A DNA stretch of 5,613 nt from an uncultured Mollicutes bacterium (GCA_947174685.1 CAMWJY010000066.1:1-5613), one strand, 5' to 3'. Positions 1-5,613 are shown, numbered from the stretch's first letter. The notes: generated by a model from the letters alone, not told the origin. Translations and numbers: made by a program.

Positions 1-35
1 ATATAAACTTGCTTTTTTTTTAGAAAATAAATTAT

Positions 36-64
36 TTTACAAAGTATTTCATTTGTGATATAAT
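36..64 (+). promoter_or_regulatory. Sigma-70/SigA-type promoter of the pectinesterase gene
   Basis: A -35 box TTTACA (36-41, five of six consensus bases) is separated by exactly 17 bases from a perfect TATAAT (59-64). A TG at 56-57 gives an extended -10 (TGATATAAT). Transcription should start near base 71, leaving a leader of about 43 bases. This is the strongest promoter visible in the window and no operator-like palindrome overlaps it, so expression looks vegetative. A regulator binding further upstream cannot be excluded. Confidence 0.8.
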
Positions 65-77
65 TACAATGCTAAAA

Positions 78-97
78 GCGTTTTCATTTTGAGACGC
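78..97 (+). other. Leader hairpin before the pectinesterase gene
   Basis: GCGTTTT (78-84) can pair with GAGACGC (91-97), a seven-pair stem including two G-U pairs, around a six-base loop. It lies close to the predicted 5' end of the mRNA and just before the ribosome binding site. A 5' stem-loop of this kind could protect the message from decay. No riboswitch family is recognisable and there is no T-run after it, so it is not an attenuator. The role is inferred. Confidence 0.35.
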
Positions 98-102
98 GGG
101 AG

Positions 103-109
103 AAAGGAG
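103..109 (+). promoter_or_regulatory. Ribosome binding site AAAGGAG, deciding between two ATGs
   Basis: AAAGGAG lies 4 bases before the ATG at 114 and 7 bases before the in-frame ATG at 117. The second spacing is nearer the optimum, so Met2 may be the main start. The choice changes the signal peptide by one residue only. Confidence 0.75.
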
Positions 110-113
110 AAAA

Positions 114-3100
114 ATGATGAAGAAAAGAAAATTTTTAATTTCACTTCTTTGTATATCAGCTTTGTTAGGTGTATCTGCAACTGCCTTAACAAGCTGTAAA
201 CCAGAGACAAAGGATCCAGTTACTCCAGAAGTAGAGTACTGGACTGTAACTATTGATTTAAATGATGGTTCTAAGCCTACAACAAAGGATGTTGTGAAGG
301 GCCAGATGTTAACAGGAGTAAGTACCCCAACAAGAGAGGGCTATCAGTTTAATGGCTGGAAGGTAAATGGTGATGACTGGACAATGGATACTGCCATTAC
401 TGCAAATATCACGATTGTAGCCCAATGGACAGAAACAACAATACCACCAAAGGAATACTGGACAGTAACCATTGACCTAAATGATGGTTCAAAACCTGAA
501 ACAGAGCAGGTTGAAAAGGGACAAAAACTAACAGGTGTAACAGAGCCAACAAGAGAAGGGTATGAATTTGCCGGCTGGAAGGCAAATGATGCTGACTGGA
601 CAATGGATACTGCTATCACAGCAGATATTACAATTGTAGCACAATGGACAGAAAACCCACCTGCAGTAGAATATTGCACTGTAACCATCGATCTAGATGA
701 TGGATCCACTCCTATAACCAAAGATGTTGTAAAGGGTGAAAAGCTCACAGGAGTTTCTGAGCCTACAAGAGAAGGCTTTGAGTTTGCTGGCTGGAAGGCA
801 AATAATATGGTTTGGGTAATGGAAATGGCCATTACGGAAGATATTACTATCACAGCTTTATGGACAGAAATCAAATATGATATTTCATTTAACATGCATG
901 GTCATGGTATAGCACCTGATATGATTGAGCATGTTAAAGAATTACCTTTAGAATTGCCTGTAGTAGCAGATGAAGAAGAATGGCGTTTTGCAGGCTGGTA
1001 TTTAGATGCTAAATGTACACAAAAAGCAGAAGCTGGCGCTCCACTTACATCTGATGTGACACTACATGCTAGCTGGGTAGCAAAATATGAACAAGTTATA
1101 ACAGAAGTATATTGGAAAGATCAAACCTATGATAGTGCAAAAGGTTCGAAATATGGCAACGTAGAAGTATTATCAGGAGCAACATTAGATACCTCTACAA
1201 AGAGTATAAAAGTAAATTCAGGGCAAACCTTGGCATTACCAAGATTAAAAACAAATGGTAGTACTTCAGGAGTTAGTTTACCTGGAACCTATGAAAAAGG
1301 TGGAAAGGTTACAGGAACACCAACAGCTAAAGGAATTAAGGTTACAGTTGCGGGTGCAGGAAAAATTCATTTCTATGTTGCAGCTGCAGGCTCAGGCGCT
1401 AGAACCTTAGCTTTAATTGATGGAAATGGAACGATTATTGATTTTGTATCAACAACTGCTTCTGATATGAAAGAATATACTTGGAATTTACCTGCTGCAG
1501 GTGATTACTATTTCGTTAATTCTAATGGCTATAACTTCTATTATATTGAAACAGATGTTAAAGCACCTGTTTCTCAAGCAGTAGGTATTTCTGTTTCTAA
1601 CAAAGGAAAAGTAGATTACCTTGAAGGAATGGATAAAGATTTATCTAATTTACAATTGACTACAGATTATGAAAATGGTAGCACGAGAGAATTACCTATT
1701 AAGGATGTAAATATTACAACAGATTATGATAAGACTACTCCAGGTGTATATACTATTCATATTGAATCTAAAGAGAACCCATCCTTTAAAACTTCTTATA
1801 CTGTAACAGTTTATAGCTTTGTTGGAGTAGAACTAGGAATGGATAAAACAGCATTAGGATCAAATACATCTGCTGGTAATCAGCAATATTTGAACAAAAC
1901 GGTTCAAAGAGTATATAAGGCAGGAACTGCTTTAAATCATAATAATTTGACTGTTATTGCAGTTGGTGAAAACAACGGAGTAAGAAAAGAGTTTATTCTT
2001 AGTGCAAATGCAACAGAAATTACTTATGATGTAAATAATGCCTTTAAGTCTAATGTAGAAGGAGATTATGAAATAGTTGTAGGAGTTACATTTAATGGTG
2101 TAACAAAAACGGATTCCTATGATGTTAGTGTTGTAAGTGCTACTGTATGTGTAAATGATGATGTGATTCAATTACATGTAGATGGAGCATATGAAGGTGT
2201 AATTGGAGCTGATGTAGAAGGATTTAATTCTTTTAAAACCATTCAGCAAGCTCTAGATTTTATCGGTACTTTAAGTACTACTGAATTACAAGGTAAAAGT
2301 ATATTACTTACTTTAGCTGCAGGAACCTTTAAAGAAAAGATAGAAATAAATTATCCAAATATGACTATCCGTGGTGCTGGCAAGGATTCCACAATAATTG
2401 AATGGGATTCATTATATGGAGTTCCTGACAAATCTGGATATATTCAAACTACAGATTCTACTGCAACAGTAAATGTAAGAGATAAGGCAACGAATTTGCT
2501 TATTGAAGATATAACTATTTCTAATCATTGGAATAGTAAGGCTGTATTTGATGAGGAATTAGGTGCAAACTATCCAGAGCATAGAGCTCTTGCATTATTA
2601 GTACAATCTGATCAGTTTATTATGAAGAATGGTAAGTTATTAGGATATCAAGATACATTAGAGTTATTTACTGGTCGTCAGATATTCTTAAATACTTATA
2701 TTTCTGGTACAACAGATTTCATCTTTGGAACAAATAATACAACTTACTTTAAAGGCTGTGAGATTCATTCCATTACATCTGGCAAAACAGATGGCGGTTA
2801 CATTACAGCATTCAAGGGTTGTAATAAGGGAGCAAACGACTATATAAAGTATGGTGCTATCTTTGATGATTGTACATTTACTGCAGATGCTGATGTAGTA
2901 GCTAATAAGAATACTGCAATTGCTCGTCCATGGGGAGTATATGCAGCTGTAATGATTATGAATTCTAGTTTAGATGCTCATATTTCTACAAAAGCTTTCA
3001 GTGGTAGTGCCGACAAGAATTGTCGTTATGTAAGTATGAGTGGTAATGCACCAACTTTAACTACTACTAAATTCTTTGAGTACAACAATACTGGAGCTGG

Positions 3101-3248
3101 AAGTATTACTGCGGATCAAGCAGGTGTTACTGTATTGGCTGATGCAACAGAAGCAGCTAAATATGCAGATTTTAGTATAATTTTTGCAACGACAAATGGT
3201 GCTTTATCTGGATTTTATAAATCAGCTTGGAATCCAACCTTAGAATAA
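114..3248 (+). CDS. Modular B-repeat lipoprotein with C-terminal pectinesterase (CE8) domain
   Basis: Predicted surface-anchored pectin methylesterase (removes methyl esters from homogalacturonan, releasing methanol). Residues 1-28 are a lipoprotein signal: a Lys/Arg-rich start, a hydrophobic core, and lipobox LTSC with Cys28 as the lipidated residue. B-type (Flg_new-like) repeats occupy 42-107, 115-180 and 187-252, with a degenerate copy at about 255-325. Residues about 330-485 form a Gly/Ala-rich, beta-strand-like domain that may bind carbohydrate (inferred). Ig-like modules follow at about 488-569 and 570-676. The right-handed beta-helix esterase domain spans about 700-1044: GYQDTL (Gln846, Asp847), TTDFIFG (Asp868) and ARPWG (Arg938, Trp940) match the CE8 catalytic signatures at family spacing. 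The first conserved Gln (of QAVAL) is Arg824 here. There is no LPXTG sorting signal, consistent with lipid anchoring. The gene is monocistronic: own promoter upstream, terminator downstream. The esterase assignment is firm; activity is less certain because of Arg824. Confidence 0.92.
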   Translation: MMKKRKFLISLLCISALLGVSATALTSCKPETKDPVTPEVEYWTVTIDLNDGSKPTTKDVVKGQMLTGVSTPTREGYQFNGWKVNGDDWTMDTAITANITIVAQWTETTIPPKEYWTVTIDLNDGSKPETEQVEKGQKLTGVTEPTREGYEFAGWKANDADWTMDTAITADITIVAQWTENPPAVEYCTVTIDLDDGSTPITKDVVKGEKLTGVSEPTREGFEFAGWKANNMVWVMEMAITEDITITALWTEIKYDISFNMHGHGIAPDMIEHVKELPLELPVVADEEEWRFAGWYLDAKCTQKAEAGAPLTSDVTLHASWVAKYEQVITEVYWKDQTYDSAKGSKYGNVEVLSGATLDTSTKSIKVNSGQTLALPRLKTNGSTSGVSLPGTYEKGGKVTGTPTAKGIKVTVAGAGKIHFYVAAAGSGARTLALIDGNGTIIDFVSTTASDMKEYTWNLPAAGDYYFVNSNGYNFYYIETDVKAPVSQAVGISVSNKGKVDYLEGMDKDLSNLQLTTDYENGSTRELPIKDVNITTDYDKTTPGVYTIHIESKENPSFKTSYTVTVYSFVGVELGMDKTALGSNTSAGNQQYLNKTVQRVYKAGTALNHNNLTVIAVGENNGVRKEFILSANATEITYDVNNAFKSNVEGDYEIVVGVTFNGVTKTDSYDVSVVSATVCVNDDVIQLHVDGAYEGVIGADVEGFNSFKTIQQALDFIGTLSTTELQGKSILLTLAAGTFKEKIEINYPNMTIRGAGKDSTIIEWDSLYGVPDKSGYIQTTDSTATVNVRDKATNLLIEDITISNHWNSKAVFDEELGANYPEHRALALLVQSDQFIMKNGKLLGYQDTLELFTGRQIFLNTYISGTTDFIFGTNNTTYFKGCEIHSITSGKTDGGYITAFKGCNKGANDYIKYGAIFDDCTFTADADVVANKNTAIARPWGVYAAVMIMNSSLDAHISTKAFSGSADKNCRYVSMSGNAPTLTTTKFFEYNNTGAGSITADQAGVTVLADATEAAKYADFSIIFATTNGALSGFYKSAWNPTLE
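237..434 (+). repeat. B-repeat unit 1 (66 residues)
   Basis: Encodes residues 42-107, starting YWTVTIDLNDG and ending with AQWTE, with the family hallmark GYxFxGW near the middle. By my count it matches unit 2 at 53 of 66 residues. A Pro-containing linker of 7 residues follows. These beta-grasp-like units usually act as spacers or adhesive stalks between cell envelope and catalytic domain. Confidence 0.85.
456..653 (+). repeat. B-repeat unit 2 (66 residues)
   Basis: Encodes residues 115-180 with the same YWTVTIDLNDG start and AQWTE end. It begins 219 bases after unit 1 and is followed by a 6-residue linker with Pro-Pro. By my count it matches unit 3 at 47 of 66 residues. Its central stretch EPTREGYEFAGWKAN is nearly the same as in unit 3, whereas its ends are closer to unit 1. 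Confidence 0.85.
672..869 (+). repeat. B-repeat unit 3 (66 residues)
   Basis: Encodes residues 187-252, beginning 216 bases after unit 2. The usual Trp at position 2 is Cys188, and the second half (MVWVMEMAITED) has drifted from the other two. The segment TKDVVKG is shared with unit 1 but not unit 2, a sign of mosaic ancestry. Confidence 0.82.
876..1088 (+). repeat. Degenerate fourth B-repeat unit
   Basis: Encodes residues about 255-325. It keeps the family skeleton: an opening YDISFNMHG strand, a WRFAGWYLD core matching GYxFxGWyxd, and a closing VTLHASW strand. It is otherwise unlike units 1-3 and looks like a typical Listeria-Bacteroides repeat rather than a recent duplicate. The downstream edge is approximate. 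Confidence 0.7.
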
Positions 3249-3280
3249 ATATTTGATTTTCAAGCAGTTATAAAAAAATA

Positions 3281-3327
3281 AAAAGGCTTATCGATAGGAG
3301 ATTTATTCACCTAAGGATAAGCCTTTT
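3281..3327. terminator. Bidirectional intrinsic terminator between convergent genes
   Basis: AAAAGGCTTATC (3281-3292) pairs perfectly with GATAAGCCTTTT (3316-3327), twelve base pairs. An inner TAGG (3295-3298) / CCTA (3310-3313) stem extends it above a small internal loop. Read on the + strand it ends in TTTTCTTATT and would stop pectinesterase transcripts. Read on the - strand the A-rich run at 3272-3284 becomes a longer T-tract and would stop the esterase-exonuclease transcript. The - direction looks stronger. Confidence 0.88.
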
Positions 3328-3346
3328 CTTATTATTAACTTATAAA

Positions 3347-4180
3347 TTAATATACCTCAATTTTTTTCAATACATCTATTGTGTTCTCCAAAGAGGAAGT
3401 GTATACTAAATCAGTTATTGAGAATGGAAGCTTTTCTATAGTGTTAAAGGAAATTAATTTTTCATTTAATAGAAGCTGTTCTTTAGCATTCTTTAAAAGA
3501 TTATGATAGTTACAAGTATCTAGATTTTTATATAGCTCTTCAATAGAAGAATAACTATTTACGATTTTTGCTGCAGTTACAGGACCTATTTTATGTACAC
3601 CCTTAATATTATCTGCAGAATCTCCAACCAGGGATTTATAAAAAATATATTTATCAGGTGTAATATGTAGCTTATCATTAAGGTATTGTTTATCACAAAT
3701 ATAACTGCTCTTTCCTCGATACCTGTAGATTTTCACCATTTCATTAATTAAACTAAAATAGTCACTATCCCATGAGGCTATGACGATTTCCATTTGCGTT
3801 TGGTAAGCTTTTGTATAGGTAGCAATATAATCATCAGTTTCGAAGTCTTGTATTTCTTTAAAGGGAATGTTTAAATGTTTTAAAGCTTTATAAATATCTG
3901 GTAATTGTGAAAATGGTGTGTCCTCTAATGGTAAAGTAGAATAATCAATACGATTCGATTTATACTCCTCATAAAGAGTACTTCTTGGATTTTCATGTTC
4001 TCCATCAAATAGCACACAGATGTGAGTAGGTTTTGTTGCAGTAATAATTTTCCTTAATGCACCTATAAAGCCAAGGATTCCTTGTATAGGCTTTCCCTCT
4101 TTATTTGTGATGCGAGAAGGCATGCCATAAAACATTTGAAAGAGTAGATTACTGCCATCTACTAATAATAGCTTTTTCAT
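3347..4180 (-). CDS. Stand-alone 5'-3' exonuclease (PolA N-terminal / FEN family)
   Basis: A 277-residue cytoplasmic metal-dependent 5' nuclease, similar in size to stand-alone enzymes such as ExoIX/YpcP and lacking any polymerase domain. Such proteins remove RNA primers and 5' flaps during replication and repair. The acidic metal-binding residues are visible in order: Asp8 (LLLVDGSN), Asp59 (FDGEHENPR), Glu114, Asp116 and Asp117 (FETDDYIAT), Asp138 and Asp140 (WDSD), and Asp187 and Asp190 (GDSADNIKGV). The YEEYKSNR motif (70-77) precedes the helical-arch region. The helix-3-turn-helix DNA-binding motif is at about 187-207, including GVHKIGPVTAAKIV. The usual GDKD is WDSD here, so Trp137 and Ser139 are unusual while both aspartates remain. 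It is second in an operon, its ATG overlapping the upstream stop by one base. There is no good Shine-Dalgarno, only AGAAG three bases from the start, so translation is probably coupled. The family assignment is secure; the cellular role is inferred. Confidence 0.9.
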   Translation of the reverse strand: MKKLLLVDGSNLLFQMFYGMPSRITNKEGKPIQGILGFIGALRKIITATKPTHICVLFDGEHENPRSTLYEEYKSNRIDYSTLPLEDTPFSQLPDIYKALKHLNIPFKEIQDFETDDYIATYTKAYQTQMEIVIASWDSDYFSLINEMVKIYRYRGKSSYICDKQYLNDKLHITPDKYIFYKSLVGDSADNIKGVHKIGPVTAAKIVNSYSSIEELYKNLDTCNYHNLLKNAKEQLLLNEKLISFNTIEKLPFSITDLVYTSSLENTIDVLKKIEVY

Positions 4181-4965
4181 TAGCTTCTATAGATAATGTT
4201 ATCAAAATACATGAAGCTAAAGAAATCTAAAAGCTGACCTTCCCAGGTTGCTTCATTATGAATACCAGAATCGCTCACAACTAAACGTACTTTTCCATTT
4301 CTCTCTTTTGCAAAATGATATAAATCTAAGCTTGTATTATAATAAAGCTTTTGGTCATAGGAACCATCTGATGATTCCTTTTTCCCTACATATAAGAATA
4401 GCTTTATATTGGGATCAAAATTTTTTTCTAAAAATGCATCAACCGCATCCTTACAGAGGAAGGTTGCAGTTGAGAAGGCTCCGATTCCTTGAAATACATT
4501 ATATTGATAGCCTAAGTAGATTGCAGTCATAGCGGCTAAAGAAGAACCATATATGAATCTATGCTTAGTTGTAGGATATTTTTTTTCGATATATGGAATA
4601 ATTGTATTTATTAAATCCTCACAGAAATTGTGGCAGATTGTTATGTCTTGTTTTTCCCAATCTCTTGATGCTGCATTTGTTATTTTAAATGGTGTATATT
4701 CGTTGATTCTCCCCATTTCAGATTCTGCATTATAAATCGCTATACCTAATATCTTCCGATTGGTAATGCTTGCCATATAGCCCATATATTTTGTGGCTCT
4801 AATAGCACGATTAAAGGCTGCATGAGAGTCCTTAAATGCATTTTGTCCATCTAAAAAATATATAGAGTCAAATTGAATACTTTTATCATAGAATCTAGGT
4901 AAAGAAATCTCTATTTTGACTTCTTTTTTGCTTTTGGGTAAATATAGCTTTAAATATTCAATCAT
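4180..4965 (-). CDS. Putative alpha/beta-hydrolase esterase (Enterochelin esterase / EsteraseD-like, PF00756 type)
   Basis: A 261-residue protein with no signal peptide or membrane segment, so probably cytoplasmic. The fold-defining landmarks of this esterase family are present: IYFLDGQNAF (35-44), the GRINEYTPF segment (85-93), the nucleophile elbow GSSLA (140-144) with Ser142, and GIHNEATW (234-241) with His236 as the likely catalytic His. The acid residue is uncertain; Glu197, Asp200 or Asp204 in the segment after LFLYVGK are candidates. The elbow ends in Ala instead of the usual Gly. The substrate cannot be read from sequence: relatives hydrolyse siderophore, acyl or feruloyl esters, and no siderophore genes lie nearby. 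It is first gene of an operon with the exonuclease, preceded by AGAAGG at nine bases. A feruloyl or acetyl esterase role beside the pectinesterase would be speculative, since it is intracellular and transcribed convergently. Confidence 0.82.
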   Translation of the reverse strand: MIEYLKLYLPKSKKEVKIEISLPRFYDKSIQFDSIYFLDGQNAFKDSHAAFNRAIRATKYMGYMASITNRKILGIAIYNAESEMGRINEYTPFKITNAASRDWEKQDITICHNFCEDLINTIIPYIEKKYPTTKHRFIYGSSLAAMTAIYLGYQYNVFQGIGAFSTATFLCKDAVDAFLEKNFDPNIKLFLYVGKKESSDGSYDQKLYYNTSLDLYHFAKERNGKVRLVVSDSGIHNEATWEGQLLDFFSFMYFDNIIYRS

Positions 4966-4974
4966 AATAATACA

Positions 4975-4980
4975 CCTTCT
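4975..4980 (-). promoter_or_regulatory. Ribosome binding site of the esterase gene
   Basis: On the minus strand AGAAGG stands nine bases before the ATG at 4965, supporting that start. No other in-frame ATG upstream has comparable support. Confidence 0.65.
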
Positions 4981-4987
4981 TAAATTT

Positions 4988-4993
4988 ATTATA
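4988..4993 (-). promoter_or_regulatory. -10 box for the esterase-exonuclease operon
   Basis: A perfect TATAAT reads on the minus strand. The predicted start would fall near 4981, directly before the Shine-Dalgarno, giving a leader of only about 16 bases. At 17-base spacing the -35 position holds GTGCAA, a poor match, so the promoter may be weak or activator-dependent. Confidence 0.45.
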
Positions 4994-5046
4994 ACTTATT
5001 TATAAAAGAATTGCACGAACTTATTTTTCTTTTTGCCTATTTAATG

Positions 5047-5052
5047 TATAAT
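5047..5052 (+). promoter_or_regulatory. -10 box for the flavodoxin-like gene
   Basis: A perfect TATAAT lies 25 bases before the start codon, with transcription expected near 5059. The -35 region is T-rich (around 5024-5029) and not a good consensus. It points away from the esterase -10 box, so about 50 bases separate the two divergent cores. Confidence 0.5.
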
Positions 5053-5076
5053 AGAAAAGAAAGGTAGGGGAAGTCT

Positions 5077-5589
5077 ATGGTAGATGCAATTGTATATACT
5101 TCAAAATGTGGACATACCTATGTTTATGCTAAAGCCTTATCAGAGGAATTAAATATTCCTTTTTATACAATAAAGGAAGCAAAGAAGAAATTACCTAAGG
5201 ATACGAATATTATTTATATGAGTTGGGTAAAGGAAAATAAAATTATGAAATATGATGCAGTGCTGAAGTTTCATATGGATTGCGTATGTGCTGTAGGGAT
5301 ATTACCTGCAACTGAGGAAAGGCTTGGAATCCTCAGAGATGTAAATCAGCTTTATGCAAAGCTATTCTATTTGCCAGGTGGCATTAGGAAAAGAAGATTG
5401 AATCTTTTTCAAAGACTAGCTTTAAAATCTATTGAAAGTGATTTGTCCTTTAAACTGTTAGATAGTGGATTAAAAAAGGAAGATGCATTAGCTTTGGATG
5501 CAATACTACATGATTTGAATTATACAGATTTAAAGACAATAAAACCTATAATAGACTTATATAAGAAAAAAGATGACTATATTTCTTGA
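5077..5589 (+). CDS. Divergent flavodoxin-domain-like protein
   Basis: A 170-residue cytoplasmic protein with no signal peptide. The N-terminus resembles small Bacillota flavodoxin-domain proteins: a first beta strand AIVYTSK, then SKCGHTYVYAKALSEEL (9-25), which corresponds to the FMN-phosphate loop and first helix (relatives typically read SKTGxT). The strand NIIYMSW (44-50) fits the second FMN-contact loop, which in relatives is a glycine-rich YGGW-type segment. The block FYLPGGI followed by KRRLNLFQRLALK (97-116) matches the conserved FYLxGG module and following helix of that family. Cys11 replaces Thr and the second loop lacks glycines, so FMN binding is uncertain. The C-terminal 50 residues are charged and helical in appearance. 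The start is supported by TAGGGGA (5065-5071) five bases upstream. It is transcribed alone, divergently from the esterase. Family assignment is from pattern memory and moderately sure; no partner gene is visible. Confidence 0.7.
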   Translation: MVDAIVYTSKCGHTYVYAKALSEELNIPFYTIKEAKKKLPKDTNIIYMSWVKENKIMKYDAVLKFHMDCVCAVGILPATEERLGILRDVNQLYAKLFYLPGGIRKRRLNLFQRLALKSIESDLSFKLLDSGLKKEDALALDAILHDLNYTDLKTIKPIIDLYKKKDDYIS

Positions 5590-5613
5590 TTTTTTTTGTG
5601 TGCTTTCTTGTAT

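Noticed and set aside
11..21. GC followed by nine T's near the window start, like the tail of a terminator
   Set aside because: Any hairpin stem would lie outside the window, and the ten bases before it show none, so it cannot be supported.
344..895. Long open frame on the minus strand over the B-repeats (183 codons), and a shorter one at 409-603
   Set aside because: They mirror the repeated plus-strand codons, their translation is itself threefold repetitive, and no start signal or family resemblance supports them.
1932..2171. Minus-strand open frame of 79 codons inside the Ig-like region
   Set aside because: Low-complexity Ile/Tyr/Asn-rich translation from AT-rich DNA, fully inside the lipoprotein gene, with no recognisable domain.
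2130..3248. Alternative assignment of the C-terminal domain as a pectate lyase
   Set aside because: The ordered motifs GYQDTL, DFIFG and RPW are specific to CE8 pectinesterases rather than lyases.
4248..4735. Two plus-strand open frames (4248-4532 and 4553-4735) opposite the esterase
   Set aside because: Both lie within a well-supported esterase gene on the other strand and encode nothing recognisable.
5563..5600. AAGAAA / TTTCTT pairing followed by a T-run after the flavodoxin-like gene as a terminator
   Set aside because: The stem is six pairs with a single G-C and a 13-base loop, too weak to call. The real terminator may lie beyond the window.
5587..5613. Reading the last TGA as Trp (Mollicutes code), which would keep the frame open to the window end
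   Set aside because: All tryptophans in the four genes are TGG, no internal TGA occurs, and what follows is a low-complexity T-run.

Overview
The window is AT-rich, densely coded DNA. It has consensus TATAAT -10 boxes, purine-rich Shine-Dalgarno sites, short intergenic gaps and a classic hairpin terminator. All four genes use the standard code: tryptophan is always TGG, and the last gene ends in TGA followed by a T-run. Together with a Gram-positive-style lipoprotein signal and Listeria-Bacteroides (InlB B-type) repeats, this points to a low-GC Bacillota. A gut or rumen lineage near the Erysipelotrichia/Bacilli is my guess, because a pectin-degrading surface protein fits a plant-fibre habitat. 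The taxon is an inference.

Layout. Bases 1-113 hold a near-perfect promoter and a short leader with a small hairpin. Bases 114-3248 (+) encode a 1044-residue modular lipoprotein: signal peptide with lipobox Cys28, three closely related B-repeats, a fourth degenerate one, a glycine/alanine-rich beta domain, two Ig-like modules, and a C-terminal CE8 pectinesterase beta-helix. Bases 3281-3327 form a terminator able to serve both strands of a convergent gene pair. Bases 4965-3347 (-) carry a two-gene operon: an Enterochelin-esterase/EsteraseD-type alpha/beta hydrolase, then a stand-alone PolA-type 5'-3' exonuclease whose start codon overlaps the esterase stop by one base (TAATG). A divergent intergenic region (4966-5076) has a -10 box facing each way. 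Bases 5077-5589 (+) encode a 170-residue flavodoxin-domain-like protein that runs almost to the window end.

Working together. The pectinesterase is an autonomous transcription unit whose product would sit on the outer face of the membrane and demethylate pectin. The esterase and exonuclease are cytoplasmic and co-transcribed, but no shared pathway is evident. The flavodoxin-like gene is transcribed divergently from them. I see no defence system, mobile element, CRISPR array or RNA gene. The most notable points are an Arg in place of the first active-site Gln of the pectinesterase, the mosaic, relatively GC-rich B-repeat block, the odd esterase-exonuclease coupling, and a flavodoxin-type loop carrying Cys where relatives usually have Thr.
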